This document shows, one piece after another, positions 16,780 through 25,376 of a stretch of DNA of 64,000 bases (the stretch's first letter is position 1; each line of letters opens with the position of its first letter). The DNA comes from an uncultured Sulfurimonas sp. Its GTDB lineage: Bacteria; Campylobacterota; Campylobacteria; Campylobacterales; Sulfurimonadaceae. The stretch covers positions 62,001 through 126,000 of the forward strand of contig NZ_OY759725.1 in the NCBI RefSeq assembly GCF_963662755.1, in the 5' to 3' direction. The notes beneath the pieces are model-generated. The model saw only the letters and a program-made list of their open reading frames with translations, was not told where the DNA came from and searched no databases. A program made the translations under genes and the position numbers.

Positions 16780-18409
16780 AATAAATAGAATATTGCTTTA
16801 TGCCTCTGCTTTTGTCATTATCGCATTGGTATTGTTCGCAATATTAAGAGATAATGCTTCAGAAATCACACTAAGAGATGCTCAAAAAATCTTAGAAAAC
16901 CAAATGGTAAAAAATGTCACAGCTACAAAAGATTATGTGTATTTAAAAACCGAAAATGAGTTTTACAAAATAGCATCTTCTCAAGTTACACCAAAAATGT
17001 TTGTAGACTATAAAGTTGAAGTTGATTCTGGTTCAAATGTAATTGTTTATATACTTTTTGGAGTTCTTTTTTTAGGTATTGGTACGCTAATACTTAGATG
17101 GTGGCAAAAAAGATTACCTCTTTATGAGGGTGGTGGAGTTCAGTCTGCTTCAAAAGTTGACTTAGTTCAAAATAATCCGGTTGAAGCTATAAAAAGTGAT
17201 GTTAAATTTAGTGATATTGGTGGTATTAGCGATGTTAAGATAGAGCTTGAAGAGATTATAGATTTTATGAAAAAACCTGCAAGATATAAAAGTTTTGGAG
17301 CTAGGATGCCAAGAGGTGTTTTGCTTGTAGGCCCTCCAGGTGTCGGTAAAACAATGATAGCAAAAGCCGTGGCTCACGAAGCAGGAGTTCCATTTTTTTA
17401 TCAAAGTGGTGCTTCTTTTGTTCAAATATATGTAGGAATGGGAGCAAAAAGAGTACATGAACTTTTTCATGCAGCAAAAAACAATTCACCTTCTATAATA
17501 TTTATAGATGAGATAGATGCTGTTGGTAAAAAAAGAGATGGTACAAGAAATGATGAGAGAGAAGCTACTCTAAATCAACTTCTTACAGAGATGGATGGTT
17601 TTGAAAATCAAAGTGGAATCATAGTTATAGCAGCTACAAACAAGATAGATGTTCTTGATTCGGCTTTACTTCGTGCAGGAAGATTTGATAGAAGAATTTT
17701 TGTAGAACTTCCAACAAAAAGAGAAAGAGCTGCTATTTTAGAAAAGTATTTAGAAAAAGTTCCACATGATTTAGATGTCTTAGTTATAGCAAAAATGACT
17801 GTCGGATTTAATGGAGCTTCACTAGCTGCACTTGTAAATGAAGCCGCACTTTTAGCTCTTAGACAAAATGATTTTCAAGTAAATATAGAACATTTTCATC
17901 AAGTAAAAGATAAAGTTATGTTTGGTAAAAAGAAGCTAAAGATGCTAAATGATAAACAAAAAGCTTATCGCGTAACCTATCAAGCCGCTAAAGTGATTGT
18001 AGCTACATACTTTGATCTTCCATTTGAAAAATTAATGCTCTCAAATGAAAAATTGACACCGACTACGGATGAACCTCTTATAAAACATGAAATAGAATCA
18101 AGAATAAAAATGCTTTTAGCTGGAATGGTGGCATCTCATATAAAATATGGTGAACATGCAAGTAGTGCTAAGGTTGATTTAGATGAGGCTAAAGAGTTAA
18201 TTAAAAAGATGCTACAAGAGTACGGAATGGGTTCATCTTTAATCTCTGTTGATGAAGAAAGTATAGAATTAATGAATAGACTATATGCTCAAACAAAAGA
18301 GCTTTTGGAATCTATGACTGGTGCAATTCAAGTTGTTGAAGAGATATTAAATGAAAGAGAAAGCATCACAAAAATTGATGTTAAAAAAGAAATAAATGCA
18401 TTTCTTTAG
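16766..18409 (+). CDS. FtsH-like membrane AAA+ ATPase with degenerate protease domain
   Basis: 547 residues from the ATG at 16766, chosen because AGGAG sits 9 nt before it; an earlier in-frame ATG at 16742 has no SD. Two membrane helices (about 6-25 and 90-112) flank a small periplasmic domain. The AAA module is intact: Walker A GPPGVGKT (about 190), Walker B IIFIDEID (about 243), and SRH AATNKIDVLDSALLRAGRFD. Where FtsH has the zinc motif HEAGH, this protein reads TYQAAKV (about 404-410), and no HExxH exists anywhere. It should therefore unfold or remodel proteins without cleaving them. H. pylori HP0286 occupies the same gene order. The end overlaps bioV by 14 nt. Confidence 0.88.
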   Translation: MPNSKINRILLYASAFVIIALVLFAILRDNASEITLRDAQKILENQMVKNVTATKDYVYLKTENEFYKIASSQVTPKMFVDYKVEVDSGSNVIVYILFGVLFLGIGTLILRWWQKRLPLYEGGGVQSASKVDLVQNNPVEAIKSDVKFSDIGGISDVKIELEEIIDFMKKPARYKSFGARMPRGVLLVGPPGVGKTMIAKAVAHEAGVPFFYQSGASFVQIYVGMGAKRVHELFHAAKNNSPSIIFIDEIDAVGKKRDGTRNDEREATLNQLLTEMDGFENQSGIIVIAATNKIDVLDSALLRAGRFDRRIFVELPTKRERAAILEKYLEKVPHDLDVLVIAKMTVGFNGASLAALVNEAALLALRQNDFQVNIEHFHQVKDKVMFGKKKLKMLNDKQKAYRVTYQAAKVIVATYFDLPFEKLMLSNEKLTPTTDEPLIKHEIESRIKMLLAGMVASHIKYGEHASSAKVDLDEAKELIKKMLQEYGMGSSLISVDEESIELMNRLYAQTKELLESMTGAIQVVEEILNERESITKIDVKKEINAFL

Positions 18410-18917
18410 TGGTTTTTCTCTTCAAAACGAGAGCTATCTTTTCGATGAATATTTGTGTAAGTCAGATTATACAGTGGTTGGTTTTAGTTATGGTGCTATT
18501 AAAGCTTTTGAGTATGTTAAAAAAGAGTTGGCATCTTCAAGACGAGTAGATACTCTACAGTTGATTTCTCCTGCATTTTTTCAAAATAAGTCGGCTAAAT
18601 TTAAAAAACTTCAATTGATGGCATATTCAAAAAATGAACTTATTTACATGAAGCAGTTCATAAATTCATGTTTTGCACCTTATGAAAAAAAGATACTTCA
18701 ACATAAACAAACTACAAAAGATGAGTTAGAAGAGTTGCTAAACTACGAATGGAATATAGAAGAGTTGATGAATCTTATAAAATCTGGTTTAAAGATAGAG
18801 GTTTATCTTGGTGAAAAAGACAAAATTATTGATGCTCAAATTGCAAAAGATTTTTTTTTACAAGTGGCAACAGTGACTTATATAAAAGATGCAAACCACT
18901 TTTTACAAACTAAATAA
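18396..18917 (+). CDS. bioV: Pimeloyl-ACP methyl ester esterase, BioV type
   Basis: 173 residues, a compact alpha/beta-hydrolase. The nucleophile elbow is GFSYGA with S31; a likely acid is D142 in GEKDKI and the histidine is near 168 in DANHFL. It lacks the N-terminal strands and most of the lid seen in BioH. This minimal form matches BioV, the Campylobacterota enzyme that hydrolyses pimeloyl-ACP methyl ester at the gateway to biotin synthesis. The name rests on size, triad and lineage, not on an alignment. The start lies within the end of the ftsH-like gene. Confidence 0.68.
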   Translation: MHFFSGFSLQNESYLFDEYLCKSDYTVVGFSYGAIKAFEYVKKELASSRRVDTLQLISPAFFQNKSAKFKKLQLMAYSKNELIYMKQFINSCFAPYEKKILQHKQTTKDELEELLNYEWNIEELMNLIKSGLKIEVYLGEKDKIIDAQIAKDFFLQVATVTYIKDANHFLQTK

Positions 18918-18940
18918 AACAGATATATAAAGGAAAAAAA

Positions 18941-19474
18941 ATGAGTGAAATTAAAATAGGTGTTATAACAGCAAGTGATAGAGCAAGTAAAGGTATATAT
19001 GAAGATATCTCTGGTGTAGCAATTCAAGATACAATGAAAGATTATTTAATGAGTGATTTTGAGATAGTTTATAGATGTATTCCTGATGAGCAAGATGTAC
19101 TTGAAAAAACTATGATAGAACTTTGCGATGAAGCAGGGTGTTGTTTGGTTGTAACAACTGGAGGAACAGGTCCAGCACTTCGTGATGTAACTCCTGAGGC
19201 TACTGAGAATGTGTGCCAAAAGATGATGCCAGGTTTTGGAGAGCTTATGCGTCAAGTAAGCTTACAGTACGTTCCAACTGCTATTTTATCTCGTCAAACA
19301 GCGGGGATAAGAGGAAAATCTCTAATCATTAACTTACCTGGAAAACCAAAATCTATAAGAGAATGTTTAGATGCAGTTTTTCCAGCTGTTCCATACTGTA
19401 TAGACCTTATAGAAGGTCCATACATAGAGACAAATGAAGAAGTTATAAAAGCATTTAGACCAAAATCTAAATAG
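18941..19474 (+). CDS. mog: Molybdopterin adenylyltransferase
   Basis: 177 residues of the MogA/MoaB fold: IGVITASDRASKGIYED at the start, the MPT-binding TTGGTGPALRDVTPEAT loop, and LIINLPGKPKSIRECLDAVF near the end. Mog adenylylates molybdopterin before molybdenum insertion, so molybdoenzymes are expected in this organism. A good SD (AAAGGAAAA) precedes ATG 18941. The 3' end overlaps the convergent xth gene by 8 nt. Confidence 0.92.
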   Translation: MSEIKIGVITASDRASKGIYEDISGVAIQDTMKDYLMSDFEIVYRCIPDEQDVLEKTMIELCDEAGCCLVVTTGGTGPALRDVTPEATENVCQKMMPGFGELMRQVSLQYVPTAILSRQTAGIRGKSLIINLPGKPKSIRECLDAVFPAVPYCIDLIEGPYIETNEEVIKAFRPKSK

Positions 19475-20243
19475 AAATTTGTATCCCAACAGGACAATGA
19501 TCAGACCCTTCAATATAGTCTAATATAAAAGCATCTTCGAGATTTTCACATAAATCTTCGGAGATGAAAAAGTAATCTATTCTCCATCCTACATTTTTTA
19601 GTCTTGCTGATGAACGATATGACCACCAACTATATCTATCTAATTCATCACCATTTACATATCTAAAAGTATCTATGTATCCGTGAGCTATTAACTTGTC
19701 TATCCACTCTCTCTCGATAGGTAAAAAACCTGATGTTTTAGAGTTTGCTTTTGGATTTTTTAAATCAATCTCTTTGTGAGCTGTATTTACATCTCCACAA
19801 ATAATTATACTTTTTCCATCTTCACGTAATCTCTCGCAATGATTTAAAAAATCATCATAAAATTTCATTTTATACGCAAGTCTCTCCTCATTCTTTTGTC
19901 CATTTGGAAAATAAACATTAAAAAGAACTGTATCTCCATAGTGAGTCTCTACAATTCTACCTTCATCCATAGTATCGATATCATTACATATAGATTTGTA
20001 CTCACTTTGAAGTAAGCTCCAAGTCATAGTGCCACTATAGCCTTTTTTTGTCGCAGAATTTACTATAATATCTTGATACTCTAACTCAAACATATCTTTT
20101 GGAACTTGTTCTTCAAGAGCTTTTATCTCTTGAAGACATAAGATATCTGGCTGATGTTCATCTATCCATTTTAGAGCTTCTTTGTTCGCAACTGCACGAA
20201 CACCATTAACATTCCATGAGATTATTTTTATTGAGTTTGACAT
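19467..20243 (-). CDS. xth: Exodeoxyribonuclease III
   Basis: 258 residues with the complete exonuclease-endonuclease-phosphatase motif set: ISWNVNGVRA, CLQEIKA, GYSGTMTW, the metal/phosphate-binding GDVNTAHKEIDL, GWRIDYFF and the terminal GSDHCPVGI. It is an AP endonuclease and 3'-exonuclease for base-excision repair. It is convergent with mog (8 nt overlap). The 82-nt gap upstream contains a strong hairpin. Confidence 0.94.
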   Translation of the reverse strand: MSNSIKIISWNVNGVRAVANKEALKWIDEHQPDILCLQEIKALEEQVPKDMFELEYQDIIVNSATKKGYSGTMTWSLLQSEYKSICNDIDTMDEGRIVETHYGDTVLFNVYFPNGQKNEERLAYKMKFYDDFLNHCERLREDGKSIIICGDVNTAHKEIDLKNPKANSKTSGFLPIEREWIDKLIAHGYIDTFRYVNGDELDRYSWWSYRSSARLKNVGWRIDYFFISEDLCENLEDAFILDYIEGSDHCPVGIQISI

Positions 20244-20283
20244 TTGAGTTCCATTTTAGAATAAGAGTGTAGATTTATTGGTA

Positions 20284-20309
20284 TGTCACACTTAGGGAGA
20301 AGTGTGACA
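20284..20309. terminator. Perfect 10-bp hairpin after sdhE
   Basis: TGTCACACTT, loop AGGGAG, AAGTGTGACA. It sits 17 nt past the sdhE stop and upstream of xth. No T-run follows in either direction, so it is not a classical Rho-independent terminator. It may stabilise the sdh mRNA 3' end or terminate in a U-tract-independent way. Confidence 0.6.
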
Positions 20310-20325
20310 AGAAATATATTATAAA

Positions 20326-21207
20326 TTAAATAAAATTAACTTTAGATAGGTGATGTTTAAGACCAAGCTCATCTGAAGAACAACCAAGAGCAAGTCCTAG
20401 CATCTGTTGCATATGAAGAACTGGAAGTTTAACTTCGCGACCAATTGCTTCAGATGCGTGACCTGTTTGAGTATCAAGTTTTAAATGACACAATGGACAT
20501 GGAGTTACCATCCAGTCTGCATTACCATCCATTGCTCCAGCTATTGCATTTCCAGTAAGAATAGATGCTGTTTTTGGAGCTTGAAGTTCTACATGAAAAC
20601 CACAACATTTATTTTTTTCTTCATAATCAACATTCATACCACCACAAGCAATAATTAAATCATCAAGTGAAGTAGGATTATAAGGATTTTCTTTGTTTTT
20701 ATGAGATTTATTTTGTAACTCAGATGGACGAATATTATGACAACCATAAAACGGTGCAATATTGAATTGGCTAAGAGGAGTTACAACCATCTCTTTTATT
20801 TTGTCTAGTCCTATATCATCAATGATTGCATATAAGAAGTGAATAACGTTTGAAGTACCTTTGTATTCTAAGCCAACTTCTGCAAGTTTTTCATTTACTC
20901 TTGCTTTAAGTTTAGCATCGTTATCAAGACGATGTTTAGTCATAGCTGTATTTAACTGACAAGTATTACAAATGGTTACCATAGTAAGTTCATGCTTTTC
21001 AGCATAAGCGATATTCCTAGCATTTAAAACTAGAGATAAAAAATCATCATAATCTTGTAAGTGAGAAGCACCACAACATGATGCTTCAGTAAGCTCTATA
21101 AGTTCTATATTTAGTTTCTCAGCTACTGCTAAAGTTGACATCATCTGCTCTGGAGTACTTTGTTTAGCTGTACAACCTGTAAAAAGTGCATATTTTAATT
21201 TTTTCAT
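20326..21207 (-). CDS. sdhE: Succinate dehydrogenase/fumarate reductase subunit E (HdrB-like)
   Basis: 293 residues with two CCG domains. The first has FTGCTAK, CCGASH and CNTCQ; the second has YGCHNIR, CCGFH and CPLCHLK. These cysteine sets bind iron-sulfur clusters as in heterodisulfide reductase HdrB. In Campylobacterota this subunit replaces the haem-carrying membrane subunits of ordinary complex II (SdhABE or MfrABE enzymes) and passes electrons to or from the quinone pool. There are no membrane helices, so attachment is peripheral. Gene order is sdhA-sdhB-sdhE with 10-nt gaps. This sdhE is not the unrelated flavinylation factor of the same name. Confidence 0.9.
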   Translation of the reverse strand: MKKLKYALFTGCTAKQSTPEQMMSTLAVAEKLNIELIELTEASCCGASHLQDYDDFLSLVLNARNIAYAEKHELTMVTICNTCQLNTAMTKHRLDNDAKLKARVNEKLAEVGLEYKGTSNVIHFLYAIIDDIGLDKIKEMVVTPLSQFNIAPFYGCHNIRPSELQNKSHKNKENPYNPTSLDDLIIACGGMNVDYEEKNKCCGFHVELQAPKTASILTGNAIAGAMDGNADWMVTPCPLCHLKLDTQTGHASEAIGREVKLPVLHMQQMLGLALGCSSDELGLKHHLSKVNFI

Positions 21208-21217
21208 ATTTTTACTC

Positions 21218-22198
21218 CTAGAACTTTACAGTTGATGATGATTTGATAAGTTTTTGAATTTCATCAAGATTATCAGATTTTGGCATATTCCAAGGCATAA
21301 CTATTTTGCCTTTTCTATACATCTGCAATGCTACAGGAATATGTTTAATGATAGCAGGACCCTCAGAATAAAGAACTAATCCACCCTCATCAAGCATACC
21401 ATGTTTAGCAATAGAATTTTTAAAACCAACTGCATGACGAGTAGCTACATTTGAAGTTGCAACTCCTTCTTTAAATAACATTTGGTGAAGTTTAGTGATT
21501 TTGTCTATTGGATTTACATCTTTTGGACAAGCTTCTGCACACTCGTAACATTTAACACAATCCCAAAGACCTTGACCTTCCTCGTGTAGATGCAAGAGTC
21601 TTTCAGTGTGTGCTTCATCACGAACATCAGCTTCAAATCTATAAGCTTTAGCAAATGCAGCAGGACCAAAAAAGTCTTCATTTATCTCCACAACAGGACA
21701 AGCATAGTGACAAGCACCACATTGAATACATAAATCAGCTTCATTTAACTCTTCAGCTTCTTCAGGTGTAACTATATGTTCGTGTTCTGGGTGTTCTTGT
21801 ACATCAGAAATAAGGTATGGATGAATAGCATCGTGTTTTTGCCAAAAGTCACCCTTGTCTATAATCATATCTTTAACAGCACGTTTGATGCTTAATGGTT
21901 CAATTGTAAGGTCGCTTCCAAAAAGTTCAACCATATCGCTCATACTCTCTTTACAAGCAAGAGTAGAGCGACCATTTACTTTGATAGCACATGCACCACA
22001 AATACCGTGGCGACAACTACGACGGTAAGAAAAGCTACCATCGTGATCCCATTTAATTCTATTTAATATATCTAAAACAACTTCTTCTGAAGTCACTTCC
22101 ATCTTATAGTCTTCATAATATGGAAGGTAATCCTCATCAGCATTAAAACGAAATACTTTGAAGTTTACTTTTTGTGTAGTTATCTTATTTGTACTCAT
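21218..22198 (-). CDS. sdhB: Succinate dehydrogenase/fumarate reductase iron-sulfur subunit
   Basis: 326 residues, longer than typical SdhB (about 240). The N-terminal plant-type 2Fe-2S domain has CRHGICGACAIKVNG and a fourth cysteine in TLACK. Two ferredoxin-like motifs follow: CIQCGACHYACP and CVKCYECAEACPKDVNP. In the second motif of ordinary SdhB/FrdB one ligand pattern differs (3Fe-4S); here four cysteines are present in each, as in the E-type enzymes. The C-terminal extension of about 70 residues probably contacts SdhE. Confidence 0.93.
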   Translation of the reverse strand: MSTNKITTQKVNFKVFRFNADEDYLPYYEDYKMEVTSEEVVLDILNRIKWDHDGSFSYRRSCRHGICGACAIKVNGRSTLACKESMSDMVELFGSDLTIEPLSIKRAVKDMIIDKGDFWQKHDAIHPYLISDVQEHPEHEHIVTPEEAEELNEADLCIQCGACHYACPVVEINEDFFGPAAFAKAYRFEADVRDEAHTERLLHLHEEGQGLWDCVKCYECAEACPKDVNPIDKITKLHQMLFKEGVATSNVATRHAVGFKNSIAKHGMLDEGGLVLYSEGPAIIKHIPVALQMYRKGKIVMPWNMPKSDNLDEIQKLIKSSSTVKF

Positions 22199-22207
22199 AA
22201 GTTCTCC

Positions 22208-23920
22208 TTAGTATGTTCTTGCTTTTAATTCATGTTTGCCAAGTTTGACATCCATATAATCAAGTCTGATATCACCATTATCATTCATGTAAGCCATAGT
22301 ATGTTTTAAGAAATTCTCATCATCTCTTGATTCAAAATCTTCTCTATAGTGAGCACCACGACTCTCATTTCTAGCAATTGCACTCTCTACTATGAAAGCA
22401 GAATAATCTACCATATGTCCAAACTCTATAGCCTCTTGAAGTTCCGTATTGAATACTTTTGATTTGTCTTTAATACGAATATTTTTAAATCTAGCACGAA
22501 GTTCTTTAACTTTTGCGATTGCTATTTCTAAGGTTTCTTTAGTTCTAAATGCACCAGCATTATCTGTCATACACTGTTGAAGTTCTTCTCTAAGGTTAGT
22601 AACAGTTTCATGTCCATTGTTGCTTAAAACAAAGTTGATTTCTGCCAATGCAGTTTTTGCATCTTCTTGTGTAGCTGGACGAAGTTCAATATCGTCAATC
22701 TCTGCAACCATCGTTTTACCAACAAAGCGACCAAAAAGTAGAGCTTCAAGAACTGAATTTGCACCAAGACGGTTTGCGCCATGAACTGATACGCAAGAAC
22801 ACTCACCAGCAGCATAAAATCCTTCTATTGTTTCATCATTATTCATACGAACATTACCAGCTATATTTACAGGAATACCACCCATAGAGTAGTGAGCAGT
22901 AGCAGAGATTAAGATAGGCTCTTTTATCATATCTAAACCTAAGAAAGTGATAGCAAGATCACGAAGTTCAGGAAGTCTTTCCATAATAACATCTTTTCCA
23001 AGATGAGTTACATCGATATAAACTGCATCTTTTCTTGGACCAACACCACGACCTTCTCTGATTTCATTTAAAATAGCACGACTTACAACATCTCGGCTCG
23101 CGAGTTCCATAGCATTTGGAGCATATTTTTCCATAAATCTTTCACCGAGCGAGTTAAGAAGGCGACCACCTTCTCCACGAGCAGCTTCAGATATTAAAAC
23201 ACCATTTCCTGAAAGTCCAGATGGATGAAACTGAACAAATTCCATATCTTCTAAAGGAAGACCATGACGTGCAACTATTGATAATCCATCACCAGTATTT
23301 GCATGAGCATTTGAGTTAATTTTATATGCACGAGCATAACCACCAGTTGCAAACATAACAGACTTACAGTTAAAAATCACTGTTTGCATATCTCTAATAT
23401 TAAAAGCTACTATTCCAGAAACTTTACCATCTTTATAGATTAAATCAGCTGCATACCACTCATCCCAAAACTTAACACCAGAACGATGTGCTTGTTCATA
23501 AATAGTTTGTAATAAAGTTAGACCTGTTCTATCTTTTGCATAACAAGCGCGTGGAGAAGATTGACCACCAAAAGGTCTTTGAGCGATTTTTCCATCTGCT
23601 GTACGGCTAAATGCTGCACCCATTCTCTCAGCCCAACGGATAGTTTCAGGAGCTTTTTGACACATAAATTCAACAGCATCTTGATCTGCCAAATAATCAG
23701 AACCTTTTACTGTGTCAAACTCATGTAATTCAACACTGTCTTCTTCACTAAATGCTGCATTAACACCACCTTGAGCTGCCCCAGAATGGCTTCTTAGGGG
23801 GTGTAATTTTGTAATAACAGCAACTTTTTTTCCTGCATTTTGCAACTCTCTTGCCGCAGCACAGCCTGCTAGACCAGCTCCTACAATTATTGCATCATAA
23901 GTATAAATAGGAATACTCAT
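22208..23920 (-). CDS. sdhA: Succinate dehydrogenase/fumarate reductase flavoprotein subunit
   Basis: 570 residues. The FAD-binding start is DAIIVGAGLAGCAAA, the histidine for covalent FAD is H45 in SHSGAAQGG, and active-site motifs RPFGGQSSPRACY, FHPSGL, HYSMGG and GANRLGANSVLEAL are present. The chain begins directly with the Rossmann motif: there is no twin-arginine signal, unlike the periplasmic MfrA of Wolinella, so this form should face the cytoplasm. With SdhB and SdhE it interconverts succinate and fumarate; the direction in vivo is not readable from sequence. Confidence 0.95.
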   Translation of the reverse strand: MSIPIYTYDAIIVGAGLAGCAAARELQNAGKKVAVITKLHPLRSHSGAAQGGVNAAFSEEDSVELHEFDTVKGSDYLADQDAVEFMCQKAPETIRWAERMGAAFSRTADGKIAQRPFGGQSSPRACYAKDRTGLTLLQTIYEQAHRSGVKFWDEWYAADLIYKDGKVSGIVAFNIRDMQTVIFNCKSVMFATGGYARAYKINSNAHANTGDGLSIVARHGLPLEDMEFVQFHPSGLSGNGVLISEAARGEGGRLLNSLGERFMEKYAPNAMELASRDVVSRAILNEIREGRGVGPRKDAVYIDVTHLGKDVIMERLPELRDLAITFLGLDMIKEPILISATAHYSMGGIPVNIAGNVRMNNDETIEGFYAAGECSCVSVHGANRLGANSVLEALLFGRFVGKTMVAEIDDIELRPATQEDAKTALAEINFVLSNNGHETVTNLREELQQCMTDNAGAFRTKETLEIAIAKVKELRARFKNIRIKDKSKVFNTELQEAIEFGHMVDYSAFIVESAIARNESRGAHYREDFESRDDENFLKHTMAYMNDNGDIRLDYMDVKLGKHELKARTY

Positions 23921-23955
23921 TAGCTTTCCTTTGTTAAAGATAAAAAATAATGTTG

Positions 23956-23981
23956 ATTATATCGTGAGAAGCCTTTGTCAA
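23956..23981 (-). promoter_or_regulatory. Candidate sdhABE promoter
   Basis: On the complement, TATAAT (23956-23961) lies 35 nt before the sdhA start. TTGACA overlaps 23976-23981, but the spacer is only 14 nt, so the -35 may be coincidental and the -10 alone may matter. An AAGGAAAG Shine-Dalgarno follows. Confidence 0.45.
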
Positions 23982-24072
23982 TGTTAAATGTGGGCTTTGA
24001 AATAAGGAAGTTCTAGTTTGTTACTATTTGAGACATTTATAATTATTTAAGAGATACTCGGTAACCTTTTGT

Positions 24073-24096
24073 AACATGAACTCTAAAGTTCATGTT
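24073..24096. terminator. 10-bp hairpin at the end of the GGDEF-like gene
   Basis: AACATGAACT, loop CTAA, AGTTCATGTT. The hairpin spans the last codons and stop of the 24083-25288 gene. No T-run follows. It belongs to the same style of 3'-end hairpin as the one after sdhE. Confidence 0.5.
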
Positions 24097-25288
24097 CTGC
24101 CATATCTCTTATTTGAGAAATTGTATTGTTCGCATTTGTTTTGGCATGTAGTAGTACTTCTTTTGCTTTTCTTAGAGCTTCATCAAGTGATTGATTATTT
24201 GGTTTTATAACAAAACCACCACTTACTGTTATTATTATAGGATCTCCACCAGGCACTTTAAACTTTATTTCTGAAATACTTTGACGTATAATATCTACAT
24301 CTTTAAAAGATTGTTCTTTAGAAACTCTTGATAGTATAACTGTAAATTGATTATAGTCAGTTCTAGCAATTACATCCGTAGCTTGTTCGTATAAAGATAA
24401 AGTTGAAGCGACTTTTTTTAGTATTGCTTGAGTGAATTCTTGAGAAAAAGTTCTCTTTTGTTTTGAAAAATTATCTATTTCAAAAATTGTAACTGATGTA
24501 AAATTACTATCTTTCATGCCTTTTTTTGTTGAGTAAGAACTTAGCATTCCTTTGTGATTGTTTATTTGAGTAACAGGATCAAGCATAGCTGGATTATCAG
24601 TAACAACAGGTTTTCTACTCATTCTCAGCTGAATAGCATCTGCTTCTTGTGAAAATACTTCATAATCTTTTTTATTTTTATCAATAGCGTAGAGATGTAA
24701 AATATCTTTATAGACAGATTCAAGTCTTCTTCGATACCAAAATGTAGTAAATAGAGTTAATGCAAATGTCACAATAGTTATTTTTTCTAAAAGATAAAAT
24801 TTTTCTTCATTGTATCCAATGTTTTTTATAATCATTGAATCTAAAAAAGAATTTATAGAATAAAAAGCACTCTTTAGTTCTTGATTTTTTTCTTCTTCAT
24901 TTTCAAGATTTTTTATATAGTATTTATGAGCAGATTCATTGAAGTTAGTTGTTAATTTAGATAGTTTGTCTAAATCGTTAAGATATTCATTAGAATTGCC
25001 AAGTAAAAATTTCCCCGTGTAATCATATTTGTTAAAATAGTGAAGTTTTTCTATCTCATGATGAAGTTGAGTGCTTTTACCATTAAATTGTATAAGAGCT
25101 AATTCTATGTCTTCTTTTTGTAAATTAGCTAAGCTTTTAATGATGTCTTTTTGATTTTTAAGGTTATTGATTTTTGAATACGAAGTGTTTTGTTCAATAA
25201 CCAACAGAGTCACCACACTAATCATTAGCGTAACAACAATCATAAAAATGCCAAGGTTGTGAAAAATCTTATTTATGGAGTGTTTCAT
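24083..25288 (-). CDS. Membrane protein with degenerate GGDEF domain
   Basis: 401 residues: membrane helix at about 12-32, a periplasmic helical sensor region (about 35-165), a second helix at about 170-186, then a GGDEF-fold domain from about 235. The DPVTQINNHKGML start and the second-half AKEVLLHAKTNANN are recognisable, but the signature site reads IARTDYNQFTVIL instead of a GGDEF loop. It therefore probably lacks diguanylate cyclase activity and acts as a receptor or scaffold. ATG 25288 has AGGAAAAA upstream. It is transcribed divergently from thiL. Confidence 0.8.
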   Translation of the reverse strand: MKHSINKIFHNLGIFMIVVTLMISVVTLLVIEQNTSYSKINNLKNQKDIIKSLANLQKEDIELALIQFNGKSTQLHHEIEKLHYFNKYDYTGKFLLGNSNEYLNDLDKLSKLTTNFNESAHKYYIKNLENEEEKNQELKSAFYSINSFLDSMIIKNIGYNEEKFYLLEKITIVTFALTLFTTFWYRRRLESVYKDILHLYAIDKNKKDYEVFSQEADAIQLRMSRKPVVTDNPAMLDPVTQINNHKGMLSSYSTKKGMKDSNFTSVTIFEIDNFSKQKRTFSQEFTQAILKKVASTLSLYEQATDVIARTDYNQFTVILSRVSKEQSFKDVDIIRQSISEIKFKVPGGDPIIITVSGGFVIKPNNQSLDEALRKAKEVLLHAKTNANNTISQIRDMAEHEL

Positions 25289-25308
25289 TTTATTTTTCCT
25301 AAAAATGA

Positions 25309-25314
25309 TATAAT
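25309..25314 (+). promoter_or_regulatory. Candidate thiL operon -10 box
   Basis: TATAAT 63 nt before the thiL TTG start, in the 88-nt gap between the divergent GGDEF-like and thiL genes. The same AT-rich stretch can offer a TATTAT to the opposite strand. No clear -35. Confidence 0.35.
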
Positions 25315-25376
25315 ATTAAGCATTTTATATTTATAGCCTTTAATACTTTCTTAAAGGTGATTTTAAAGAAGTTTAT

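Noticed and set aside
17350..17400. HEAG string in the FtsH-like protein taken for the zinc motif
   Set aside because: It lies just after Walker A in the ATPase (AVAHEAGVPFF), is HEAGV not HExxH, and is not in the protease region.
23956..23981. Full sigma-70 promoter with TTGACA for sdhABE
   Set aside because: The 14-nt spacer is too short for a standard -35/-10 pair, so only the -10 is offered with modest confidence.
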